A DNA stretch of 14,073 nucleotides, taken from Gammaproteobacteria bacterium. Lineage in GTDB: Bacteria; Pseudomonadota; Gammaproteobacteria; SZUA-21. Shown piece after piece: positions 1 through 6,601 of this stretch (the stretch's first letter is position 1; every line of letters begins with the position of its first letter). The stretch covers positions 1 to 14,073 of the forward strand of contig JALUUZ010000146.1 of the NCBI GenBank assembly GCA_027021095.1, read 5' to 3'. The position numbers and the translations under genes are program-made. Below the pieces are notes generated by a model. That model had not been told where the DNA came from, made no database searches, and was given only the letters and a program-made list of their open reading frames with translations.

Positions 1-1
1 C

Positions 2-463
2 GCGCTGCTCGAAGCACGCGGCTTTACCGAACAGGACTTCGCACGCTCGCACCCGGGCGGCAGCCTCGGCCGGCGCCTGCTGCTGCTGATCGACGATGTC
101 ATGCACACCGGCGACAGGATTCCGGCAGTAGCGGACAGCGCCAGCCTCGAAGAAGCGTTGCTTGAAATGAGCCGAAAAGGCATGGGCATGACCACGATCG
201 TCAACGACCGGTTTCAACTGATGGGCATCTTTACAGACGGTGACCTGCGCCGTACTTTCAAAAAGGGAGTCGATCTCTACAATACATGCATCAACGACGT
301 GATGACCAGGAACTGTCATACCATCGCGCGCTCGACGCTGGCGGCAGAAGCACTGCAGATCATGGATTCAGAGAAAATCAACGCACTGGTCGTCACTGAC
401 GAGGACAACAAGGTCCTGGGTGCATTGAACATGCATGACCTGCTGAGGGCCGGCGTCGTATGA
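2..463 (+). CDS. kdsD: Arabinose-5-phosphate isomerase KdsD, 3' part (5' end outside window)
   Basis: KdsD converts ribulose 5-phosphate to arabinose 5-phosphate, the first step toward Kdo for lipopolysaccharide. Only the last 153 residues are present; the family is about 320-330 residues, so the frame runs in from before base 1. The fragment opens with the conserved end of the SIS sugar-isomerase domain (ALLEARGFTEQDF, then SHPGGSLGRRLL) and continues into two CBS domains, one starting near DVMHTGDRIP and the other near DVMTRNCHTI, ending LGALNMHDLLRAGVV. An internal ATG at 101 opens a shorter frame but lies inside the first CBS domain and is not the start. The stop at 461-463 is followed 97 bases later by kdsC, the next-but-one enzyme of the same pathway. 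Identification is firm from the motifs and the neighbours. Confidence 0.95.
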   Translation, partial: ALLEARGFTEQDFARSHPGGSLGRRLLLLIDDVMHTGDRIPAVADSASLEEALLEMSRKGMGMTTIVNDRFQLMGIFTDGDLRRTFKKGVDLYNTCINDVMTRNCHTIARSTLAAEALQIMDSEKINALVVTDEDNKVLGALNMHDLLRAGVV

Positions 464-560
464 CTGCCGCGGCGGCATACAGCGCGCCGGTACTGTTTCC
501 AGCCAGCAAGACCCAGGGCACATGGGTGGGTATGTGCAACTATTCAGGAATCAAGATTCG

Positions 561-1085
561 ATGCAAGACGTGCAGCAAAAAGCAAAACAGACCAAACTGG
601 TGATTTTCGATGTCGACGGTGTACTGACCGATGGCAGTCTTTTCATCGGCGACGACGGCCAGGAATACAAGGCCTTCAATTCGCGTGACGGACACGGCAT
701 GAAAATGCTGCAACACAGCGGTGTGACGATCGCCATCATCACCGGCAGAACCTCCGAAGTAGTCAGGCATCGTGTCCGCGACCTGGGTATCAAGCATGTC
801 TACCAGGGACAACACGACAAAAGAGAAGCGCTCGAGCATCTTCTGACCAGTCTTGACGTCAGCGCACAAGAGGCTGCCTACGTGGGTGACGATGTCGTCG
901 ACCTCCCGGCAATGATCCGGGTGGGATTCGCGATCGCCGTCCAGAACGCACACCAGGAGGTCAAGGCACATGCACACTGGATCACCCCCAGTATCGGCGG
1001 CCACGGCGCGGCACGCGACGTGTGTGAACTGATCATGGACGCGCAGGGCACGTTACGCACACAGCTGGACGCTTACCTGCAGTAA
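561..1085 (+). CDS. kdsC: 3-deoxy-D-manno-octulosonate 8-phosphate phosphatase KdsC
   Basis: KdsC removes phosphate from Kdo 8-phosphate to give Kdo for the LPS inner core. It is a cytosolic HAD-family enzyme of the C0 (capless) type. At 174 residues it shows all HAD motifs: DVDGVLTD with the nucleophile and acid/base at D17 and D19, IITGR around 59-63, the motif III lysine K87 in QHDK, and YVGDDVVDLP with D110, D111 and D114. The C-terminal GGHGAARDVCE loop is also typical. I place the start at ATG 561 because AGGAA (546-550) sits 10 bases upstream. An in-frame ATG at 522 would add 13 residues, has only a weak ribosome site and adds nothing recognisable; some family members do have N-terminal extensions, so it is not excluded. 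It lies between kdsD and lptC in the standard Kdo/Lpt cluster. Confidence 0.95.
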   Translation: MQDVQQKAKQTKLVIFDVDGVLTDGSLFIGDDGQEYKAFNSRDGHGMKMLQHSGVTIAIITGRTSEVVRHRVRDLGIKHVYQGQHDKREALEHLLTSLDVSAQEAAYVGDDVVDLPAMIRVGFAIAVQNAHQEVKAHAHWITPSIGGHGAARDVCELIMDAQGTLRTQLDAYLQ

Positions 1086-1103
1086 CGGGCAAAGCGGCTG
1101 AAC

Positions 1104-1676
1104 ATGAAAGCAAAACTGATCGGCATTCTCTTTCTCGCGGCAGGCATCGCGTTCAGCATCTGGCTCAACGAGGTGATCGAGCAGAAAAGCCGTTTTGTAG
1201 AGCAGGTGCACTCCAAGTCGCTGCCTGATTACTACATCAAGGAATTCGTGGTACAAGGCACCGATGAAGGCGGCAATCCAAAATTCCAGTTGTCGGCAAA
1301 GCTGATGAACCATTACGCCTCGGACGACCATGCCGACCTGATCGAGCCACAGATGAAATTCTACACCAGGCATGACGGCCCGGAATGGAAAGTACGCTCT
1401 CAAACGGGACGTATCGACTCCGGCGGCAACAACATCAGCCTGTATGGCGAGGTGACCCTGTTTCGCGACGCGTTCGGCAATAAACCCCCGGTTTCCATCG
1501 TCACCCGGGATATCCATTTTTCGCCGAAAACCAATACAATCCATACAGAGAATTTCGTAGAATATACCACCGGGCAGAATAAAATACTGGGGGAAGGCCT
1601 GAAGGCCAACCTGAACAAAAGCAACATAAAACTACTCAACAAGACCAAAGGTCGTTATGTACCCTCGAAACAGTAA
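1104..1676 (+). CDS. lptC: LPS export protein LptC
   Basis: LptC is the bitopic inner-membrane subunit of the LptB2FGC complex. It receives LPS from LptFG and passes it to LptA in the periplasm. The 190-residue length matches the family (about 190). Residues 5-21 (LIGILFLAAGIAFSIWL) form the single N-terminal membrane anchor, and the rest is a periplasmic beta-jellyroll; the stretch around FVVQGTDEGGNPKFQLSAKL followed by the IEPQMKFY segment is the characteristic LptC/YrbK pattern. It starts 18 bases after the kdsC stop, and its last 20 bases overlap the start of lptA in a different frame, indicating translational coupling. The sequence is poorly conserved in this family, so the call rests on topology, length and position as well as motifs. 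Confidence 0.9.
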   Translation: MKAKLIGILFLAAGIAFSIWLNEVIEQKSRFVEQVHSKSLPDYYIKEFVVQGTDEGGNPKFQLSAKLMNHYASDDHADLIEPQMKFYTRHDGPEWKVRSQTGRIDSGGNNISLYGEVTLFRDAFGNKPPVSIVTRDIHFSPKTNTIHTENFVEYTTGQNKILGEGLKANLNKSNIKLLNKTKGRYVPSKQ

Positions 1677-2208
1677 AAACAACCGTCTGCGCTCAGTGGC
1701 TGTCAGACTGCTCCTGTTACTATCAGCCGGAGTCAGTGCACCGTCGCCAGCGCTGGAGTCGGACATCACGAAACCGATGAACATCCGCGCCAACAGTGTG
1801 GAAATCAACGATAAGACCGGTATCAGCACCTACCGGGGCAATGTCGTCATCGTCCAGGGATCGATGAAAATCACCGCAGACATTCTTTGGGTGACACACA
1901 ATACCGAACACAAGCTGATGAAGATCGTTGCCGAAGGCAGGCCGGCGACCTACAAACAGCGCCCGGACAACAAAGATCAGGATGTGCGTGCCCAGGCCAG
2001 GCGCATGGAATATTTCGCCAACCGCAGCCTGCTGGTCCTGAAACGCCAGGCGAGCCTGTCACAAGGGGGTAATGTATTCAAGAGCGGGAAGATACTCTAT
2101 AACCTCAAAACGGACAGAATCCTGGCCGGTGCCAGGCAGACGAAGGGTAACCGGGTGAACATCACCATCGAAGCAAAAGACAAAAAACCAGGGAAAACGA
2201 AACCGTAA
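1657..2208 (+). CDS. lptA: LPS transport periplasmic protein LptA
   Basis: LptA forms the periplasmic beta-jellyroll bridge that carries LPS from LptC to LptD at the outer membrane. The protein has 183 residues (E. coli LptA 185). A basic N-terminus and hydrophobic stretch (residues 16-27) form a signal peptide, with probable cleavage after PSPA near residue 32. The OstA/LptA core begins at PMNIRANSVEINDKTGISTY and includes the repeating strand pattern YRGNVVIVQGSMKITAD. The tail is lysine-rich (KDKKPGKTKP). The start at 1657 lies within lptC (20-base overlap) and has AAAGG at 1647-1651, 5 bases upstream. The stop is 7 bases before lptB. The fixed C-A-B gene order supports the assignment. Confidence 0.92.
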   Translation: MYPRNSKNNRLRSVAVRLLLLLSAGVSAPSPALESDITKPMNIRANSVEINDKTGISTYRGNVVIVQGSMKITADILWVTHNTEHKLMKIVAEGRPATYKQRPDNKDQDVRAQARRMEYFANRSLLVLKRQASLSQGGNVFKSGKILYNLKTDRILAGARQTKGNRVNITIEAKDKKPGKTKP

Positions 2209-2215
2209 TCCGTTC

Positions 2216-2983
2216 ATGGCCATAAAATCCAGAAAAAACAAGTTACAAACCAAGACTACGCTGAAAGCACTGATCGCGTCAAAGCTGTCAAAGCAATACA
2301 AGAAACGTAAAGTCGTCAACAATATTTCGTTACATGTCGGCCCGGGAGAGGTGGTCGGCCTGCTCGGACCCAACGGCGCAGGTAAAACCACCTGCTTTTA
2401 CATGATCGTCGGCCTGATCAAAAATGACGGTGGCAAAATCGTACTCAACAATGTCGATATTACCGACTACCCGGTGCATGCCCGCGCCAGAGTCGGGCTT
2501 GGCTATCTGCCACAGGAACCTTCCATTTTCAGAAAGCTGACCGTTGCCGAAAACATTCTCGCCGTACTGGAAAACAGAAAGCTGTCCACCAGTAAACGCC
2601 GCGCAGCGCTCAACCGGCTGCTTGAAGACCTGAACATAGACCACCTGCGCAATAACCTGGGGATCAGCCTGTCCGGCGGCGAACGGCGGCGTGTCGAAAT
2701 CGCTCGTGCACTGGCGGTAGAACCGCAGTTTATCCTGCTCGATGAACCCTTTGCCGGCGTAGACCCTATCGCGATCGATGACATCAAGCGTATCATCCAG
2801 CATCTATCGCAACGGAATATTGGCGTCTTGATCACTGACCACAATGTGCGTGAGACGCTGGACATCTGTGCCCGCGCTTATATAGTCAACAACGGCGAAA
2901 TCATCTCCTGCGGCACCCCGAAAAATATACTTAGCAATCAGAAAGTAAGGGAGGTCTACCTCGGAGAGGGGTTCAGGCTCTGA
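2216..2983 (+). CDS. lptB: LPS export ABC transporter ATP-binding protein LptB
   Basis: LptB is the cytoplasmic ATPase that drives LPS extraction from the inner membrane with LptF, LptG and LptC. All ABC motifs are intact: Walker A GPNGAGKT (51-58), Q-loop Gln100 in YLPQE, signature LSGGE (152-156), Walker B FILLDE with catalytic Glu177, and switch His209 in ITDHNVRETL. The C-terminal YLGEGFRL is the LptB-specific ending. At 255 residues it is about 14 longer than E. coli LptB; the extra residues are a lysine-rich N-terminal segment (MAIKSRKNKLQTKTTLKALI) before the usual beginning near ASKLSKQYKK. No better in-frame start is visible, although the ribosome site before ATG 2216 is weak. It follows lptA by 7 bases and is the last gene before a 190-base gap. 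Confidence 0.96.
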   Translation: MAIKSRKNKLQTKTTLKALIASKLSKQYKKRKVVNNISLHVGPGEVVGLLGPNGAGKTTCFYMIVGLIKNDGGKIVLNNVDITDYPVHARARVGLGYLPQEPSIFRKLTVAENILAVLENRKLSTSKRRAALNRLLEDLNIDHLRNNLGISLSGGERRRVEIARALAVEPQFILLDEPFAGVDPIAIDDIKRIIQHLSQRNIGVLITDHNVRETLDICARAYIVNNGEIISCGTPKNILSNQKVREVYLGEGFRL

Positions 2984-3045
2984 CAAACCCACGGCCCGGA
3001 CAAGACCGCTGTCAGCCACCGGGTATCCGGGAGCCATAAATTATC

Positions 3046-3064
3046 TAAATATATCATATATTTA
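3046..3064. promoter_or_regulatory. Perfect AT-rich palindrome upstream of rpoN (candidate operator)
   Basis: TAAATATAT and ATATATTTA form a perfect 9-base inverted repeat around a single central C. It lies in the AT-rich lptB-rpoN gap, 110 bases before the rpoN start and 42 bases before the sigma-54-like promoter. The symmetry fits a dimeric regulator site or an AT-rich upstream element. It is not a terminator, because it is not GC-rich and no T-run follows. No regulator can be named from the sequence. Confidence 0.35.
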
Positions 3065-3105
3065 TAACTCCCCTCCACCAAGGCCGCAAAAAATAGTCAC
3101 TGCAA

Positions 3106-3121
3106 TGGCACAGTAAATGCA
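3106..3121 (+). promoter_or_regulatory. Candidate sigma-54 (-24/-12) promoter of rpoN
   Basis: TGGCACAGTAAATGCA matches the RpoN promoter consensus TGGCACG-N4-TTGCA, with the essential GG (3107-3108) and GC (3119-3120) exactly 12 bases apart. The mismatches are A for the weak G after TGGCAC, and ATGC instead of TTGC. Transcription would begin near 3132, leaving a leader of about 42 bases before the rpoN ATG at 3174. Sigma-54 controlling or repressing its own gene is known in some proteobacteria. That it acts here is inference. Confidence 0.5.
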
Positions 3122-3173
3122 CTAAAATAACAAAACAGGAAGTGCAAACCATCAATCACCTGTAAAGACAAAA

Positions 3174-4679
3174 ATGAAACAATCGATACAGCTTCGACTT
3201 GGCCAGAACCTGACAATGACACCACAGCTGCAACAGGCGATCCGCCTGCTGCAGTTGTCGACGCTGGAACTCAAGCTTGAAATTCAATCTGCACTCGAAT
3301 CCAACCTGATGTTGGAGATGGCTGAAGACCTGCAGGAAGACCCGGCGGGCACTGATGGTAAAGCAATCAACAATGAACAAGAGGACGGCACCGCGAACAA
3401 TACCGAAGAGACGGCCAAGCTGACATCATCCACTGAACTGTCTGATGAGAAACTGAATAAAAATGAAATTCCCGATGAATTGCCTGTCGACAGTGTCTGG
3501 GAAGACGTTTTTGACGGCAGCACCAGCTATTCCCAGCCTAAGGAATCGGATCGCGACTACCTCGAACCAGCGCAAACCGGCGGCCGCAGCCTGCAGGAAC
3601 ACCTGACATGGCAGCTGGAGATGTCACAGATCGAAGGCACCGAAAAATACATTGCCATTGCGCTGATCGATTCAATCAACGACGATGGCTACCTGGGAAG
3701 CAGCCTCGAAGACATTCAGCAAGGCTTTGAGAAAGAACTGGAAATCACGCTCGAGGATATCGAGTCCGTGCTGTTACGCATACAGTGTTTCGACCCGGTC
3801 GGTGTCGCCGCGCGTGACCTGTCCGAATGCCTGCTGGCACAACTGCGGCAGCTCAATCCAGACACCCCTTACCGTGAAAAAACCATGGAATTGGTCAAGA
3901 CCCACCTGTCAACGCTCGCTAATCGCGAGTTTGGCAGTATCTCCAGGCAGATGAAGGTCAGCGAGGATGAACTCAAGGAAATGATAAAGTTGATTCAGTC
4001 CTTGAATCCGAAACCAGGCGCCCAAATAACTAATAAAGAACCGGAGTATATCATTCCGGATGTCGTGGTAAAAAAAATCGGGGGTCGCTGGCGCGTGGAA
4101 CTGAACCCGGATACTCTCCCCAAGTTACGAATCAATCACCAGTACGCGAGCCTGATCAAACGGGCTGATGCCAGCGATGACAATACTTACCTGAAAAACC
4201 ACCTGCAGGAAGCCAGGTGGTTCCTGAAAAGCCTGCAGAGCAGAAATGAGACCCTGCTGAAAGTAGCAAGCTGTATCGTCGAGCGCCAACGCGCGTTCCT
4301 GGAGTACGGGGACGAGGCGATGAAGCCACTGGTCCTGCGTGACGTCGCCGAAGCGGTCGGCATGCACGAATCCACTGTTTCCAGGGTCACCACGCAAAAA
4401 TACATGCATACTCCGCGTGGAATCTACGAATTCAAATACTTCTTTTCCAGCCACGTCGGCACCACGGACGGCGGAGAATGTTCAGCCACCGCGATCCGGG
4501 CTATCATCAAGAAATTCCTGTCCGCAGAAAACCCGGGGAAACCATTGAGCGACAGCAAGATTGCAGAACTGTTGATGAAGCAGGGCATCAAGGTTGCACG
4601 TAGAACGGTCGCAAAATACAGAGAGGCAATGATGATTCCTCCCTCTAACGAACGCAAAAGATTAACCAAGGTCCAATAA
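3174..4679 (+). CDS. rpoN: RNA polymerase sigma-54 factor RpoN
   Basis: RpoN directs RNA polymerase to -24/-12 promoters that need AAA+ enhancer-binding activators, commonly for nitrogen, motility and carbon genes. The 501-residue protein has the full architecture: glutamine/leucine-rich region I (residues 3-48, LRLGQNLTMTPQLQQAIRLL), an acidic region II (about 50-135), the core-binding region (about 140-330), the helix-turn-helix for the -12 element (about 388-410, VAEAVGMHESTVSRV) and the diagnostic RpoN box ARRTVAKYR at 475-483. The ending IPPSNERKRL is also typical. It has its own upstream gap with a candidate sigma-54 promoter. It leads a run of hpf and ptsN, the usual rpoN neighbourhood in which EIIA-Ntr links PTS state to nitrogen and potassium physiology. 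Confidence 0.98.
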   Translation: MKQSIQLRLGQNLTMTPQLQQAIRLLQLSTLELKLEIQSALESNLMLEMAEDLQEDPAGTDGKAINNEQEDGTANNTEETAKLTSSTELSDEKLNKNEIPDELPVDSVWEDVFDGSTSYSQPKESDRDYLEPAQTGGRSLQEHLTWQLEMSQIEGTEKYIAIALIDSINDDGYLGSSLEDIQQGFEKELEITLEDIESVLLRIQCFDPVGVAARDLSECLLAQLRQLNPDTPYREKTMELVKTHLSTLANREFGSISRQMKVSEDELKEMIKLIQSLNPKPGAQITNKEPEYIIPDVVVKKIGGRWRVELNPDTLPKLRINHQYASLIKRADASDDNTYLKNHLQEARWFLKSLQSRNETLLKVASCIVERQRAFLEYGDEAMKPLVLRDVAEAVGMHESTVSRVTTQKYMHTPRGIYEFKYFFSSHVGTTDGGECSATAIRAIIKKFLSAENPGKPLSDSKIAELLMKQGIKVARRTVAKYREAMMIPPSNERKRLTKVQ

Positions 4680-4729
4680 AAACAAACAGAATTCAGCCAA
4701 CATTGTTTGCAACAAAATAGGAGTCAATA

Positions 4730-5029
4730 ATGCAAATCAATCTAACCGGACATCATCTGGATATCACTACACCAATGCGTGAATATGTAAACGATAAATT
4801 CGAGCGTCTCGAGCGCCACTTCGATCACGTCACCGATGTCCATGTCATATTGAGCGTGGAAAAACTGCAGCATAAGGCGGAAGCGACCCTTTACAATATC
4901 GGCGGCGGCAAGTTGCACGCGCATTCGACCGAAGAAGATATGTACGCGGCGATAGACGGACTTATTGACAAACTCGACAGACAGGTTATAAAGCATAAAG
5001 AAAAACTGACAAATCACCACAGACGATAG
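4730..5029 (+). CDS. hpf: Ribosome hibernation promoting factor, short form
   Basis: HPF binds the 30S decoding region and helps dimerise or inactivate 70S ribosomes in stationary phase or starvation. The 99-residue protein is a single HPF/RaiA (sigma-54 modulation) domain: MQINLTGHHLDITTPMREYV, then the DVHVILSVEKLQHKAEATLY strand pair and the EEDMYAAIDGLIDKLDRQV helix. The length matches short HPF (about 95), and the C-terminal dimerisation domain of long HPF is absent. AGGAG at 4719-4723 gives a strong ribosome site 6 bases before the ATG. It lies 50 bases after rpoN and 60 before ptsN, its standard position. The old name 'sigma-54 modulation protein' reflects this location and not a proven direct effect on RpoN. 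Confidence 0.95.
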   Translation: MQINLTGHHLDITTPMREYVNDKFERLERHFDHVTDVHVILSVEKLQHKAEATLYNIGGGKLHAHSTEEDMYAAIDGLIDKLDRQVIKHKEKLTNHHRR

Positions 5030-5047
5030 CCCTGGCCGGATAATAAG

Positions 5048-5073
5048 CATTCGTCAGGACTCTCCTGTGAATG
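5048..5073 (+). promoter_or_regulatory. Intercistronic hairpin between hpf and ptsN
   Basis: CATTC (5048-5052) and CAGGA (5055-5059) pair with TCCTG (5063-5067) and GAATG (5069-5073) around a CTC loop, with a GT/T internal bulge. This gives a 10-bp stem in a 60-base gap. It ends one base before the AGTAGG ribosome site (5075-5080) of ptsN. There is no T-run, so it is unlikely to be a terminator. It may stabilise the upstream mRNA end or modulate ptsN translation; that role is inference. Confidence 0.4.
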
Positions 5074-5089
5074 AAGTAGGCATTTTGAC

Positions 5090-5581
5090 ATGGACATTAG
5101 TAGCTTAATCAAACCTGACCGTATCGCCTGTGATGCAGCCGTCACCAGTAAAAAGAAGGCACTGGAGCAACTGAGTAAACTGATCGCGGCAAGTTCGCCC
5201 AACCTGACACCGGAAGAGATCTTTGACAGCCTGCTGGACCGCGAACGGCTTGGCAGCACCGGGCTTGGTCATGGTGTTGCCCTGCCCCATGGCAGGCTGC
5301 ACGGCCGCGAACACGCGATCGGGGCCTTCATCAAGCTGAAACAGGGAATCGAATACGATGCGATCGACAATGAACCCGTGGATCTGCTCTATGCGTTACT
5401 GGTACCTGAGCACTTTACTGAGGATCATTTAAAGATCATTTCCGAGCTTGCAGAAATCTTCAACGACGACAAATTCCGTTTGCAACTGCGTAAATGTGAT
5501 GACCCGAACCAGATCTACCAACAGTTTACCAGCGCATTCTCAAGGTCAGCCGCATCAGAAAGCCTGGCCAGCCATGAGTAA
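5090..5581 (+). CDS. ptsN: PTS IIA-like nitrogen regulatory protein PtsN (EIIA-Ntr)
   Basis: PtsN is the terminal phosphoacceptor of the nitrogen-type PTS. It does not move sugar; its phosphorylation state regulates partners such as potassium transport and sensor kinases in other bacteria. The 163-residue protein carries the EIIA-2 (fructose/mannitol-type) domain with the RERLGSTGLGHGVALPHGR motif, and His67 in ALPHGR is the phosphorylated residue. The later segments LYALLVPEHFTEDHLKIISELAEIF match the fold. The usual LLxPE-hydrophobic-H-L pattern is intact. The start ATG 5090 follows AGTAGG (5075-5080), just after a small hairpin. In this window its likely donor is the HPr encoded 2.3 kb downstream, since no separate NPr or PtsP is present here. 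Confidence 0.96.
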   Translation: MDISSLIKPDRIACDAAVTSKKKALEQLSKLIAASSPNLTPEEIFDSLLDRERLGSTGLGHGVALPHGRLHGREHAIGAFIKLKQGIEYDAIDNEPVDLLYALLVPEHFTEDHLKIISELAEIFNDDKFRLQLRKCDDPNQIYQQFTSAFSRSAASESLASHE

Positions 5582-5629
5582 GCACTGCACTGCATTCTGC
5601 TGGCCTGCAAACCCGTAAGCGGTGTACAG

Positions 5630-6601
5630 ATGTCCGGCCAGATTACACTCAACGCGCTGATACGGACATTGGGCAGCAAGCTGGACCTGCATTCCCTGAA
5701 TACGGACCCCGATCCTGCAGGCTTGGAACTGCCAGTGGAAACCGCGCCGGCGGAGACATCGACGGCCGGATTGTTCAACCCGGCACTCCCTCACCCGGTC
5801 ACGATCGTCAGCAGCGCCCAGCTGGACTACCTGCATCAATTGCCCGCCACGCAATCCAACGCGATGCTGTCTGAACTGTTGTCGAGCAAGATCAGGCTGA
5901 TCATTCTCAGCGACAGCCAGGGACCATCGAACGACGTACCGCCGAACGACCTGCTGGACAAGCTTTGCAGGGGTGATAAGCCGTGCTATACCTCGTCGCT
6001 GCCTGCGTCGGCATTGATCGAAGAAATCAATACCTACAGCGTACGCTGTACACAAAAGCACGAGCATGTACATGGGGTCCTGATGGATGTACTCGGGATC
6101 GGTGTACTCTTGACAGGCACCCACAATGTCGGTAAAAGTGAACTGGCACTGGAGCTGATCAGCCGCGGGCACAGCCTGGTGGCCGACGATTCTCCAGAGT
6201 TCGTCAAAATCTCCTCGTCCACACTGGAAGGAAAATCACCGCCAACGCTGTATGAGTTTCTCGAAGTCCGGGGGCTTGGAATCATGAATATACGCGCGAT
6301 GTTCGGCGACAACTCGATCAAAGACTCCAAGCAGCTGACCCTGATCATCCACCTGCAGCAAACGCCTTACCAGGATATCGACGCAACACACAGAGTCTAT
6401 GGAAATATCGAGAAAAACAAGCTGTTGGGCGTTGAAATCGACTGCATCACCCTGCCTGTCGCCCCGGGCAGAAACCTGGCCGTCCTGGTCGAAACGGCAG
6501 TGCGCAACTACCTGCTGCGTATGAAGGGCTACAACGCCGCCGCCGAATTCGTCAAACGCCAGCACAGACACATGGAATCCAACAAGGCCGGCCAGGAATG
6601 A
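5630..6601 (+). CDS. hprK: HPr kinase/phosphorylase HprK (PtsK), variant P-loop
   Basis: HprK phosphorylates and dephosphorylates Ser46 of HPr in response to metabolites. The 323-residue protein has the poorly conserved N-terminal domain (about 1-135) and a full catalytic domain. Catalytic His148 lies in HGVLMDVLGIGVLLTG, the Walker A is GTHNVGKS (163-170) with Lys169, Glu171 follows, the acidic pair Asp186-Asp187 is in LVADD, and the family signature LEVRGLGIMNIR is at 211-222. The spacings His148-Lys169 (21) and Lys169-Asp186 (17) equal those of the Lactobacillus enzyme. PVAPGRNLAVLVETA near the C-terminus is also diagnostic. The P-loop is unusual: most family members have G-x-S-G-x-G-K-S, whereas here His165-Asn166 replace Ser-Gly, although the general Walker A pattern still holds. 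It overlaps rapZ by 4 bases, and its target HPr with Ser46 is encoded three genes downstream. Confidence 0.94.
   Translation: MSGQITLNALIRTLGSKLDLHSLNTDPDPAGLELPVETAPAETSTAGLFNPALPHPVTIVSSAQLDYLHQLPATQSNAMLSELLSSKIRLIILSDSQGPSNDVPPNDLLDKLCRGDKPCYTSSLPASALIEEINTYSVRCTQKHEHVHGVLMDVLGIGVLLTGTHNVGKSELALELISRGHSLVADDSPEFVKISSSTLEGKSPPTLYEFLEVRGLGIMNIRAMFGDNSIKDSKQLTLIIHLQQTPYQDIDATHRVYGNIEKNKLLGVEIDCITLPVAPGRNLAVLVETAVRNYLLRMKGYNAAAEFVKRQHRHMESNKAGQE

Noticed and set aside
522..560. Upstream in-frame ATG that would lengthen KdsC by 13 residues
   Set aside because: The ribosome site before 522 is weak, the added residues match nothing in the family, and AGGAA at 546-550 supports ATG 561.
460..603. 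Small frame beginning at the ATGA overlapping the kdsD stop (47 codons)
   Set aside because: Its product is not recognisable, it is out of frame with kdsC and runs into it, and it has no convincing ribosome site of its own.
3019..3030. CCGG-GTAT-CCGG after lptB as a terminator
   Set aside because: The stem is only 4 bp and no T-run follows directly.
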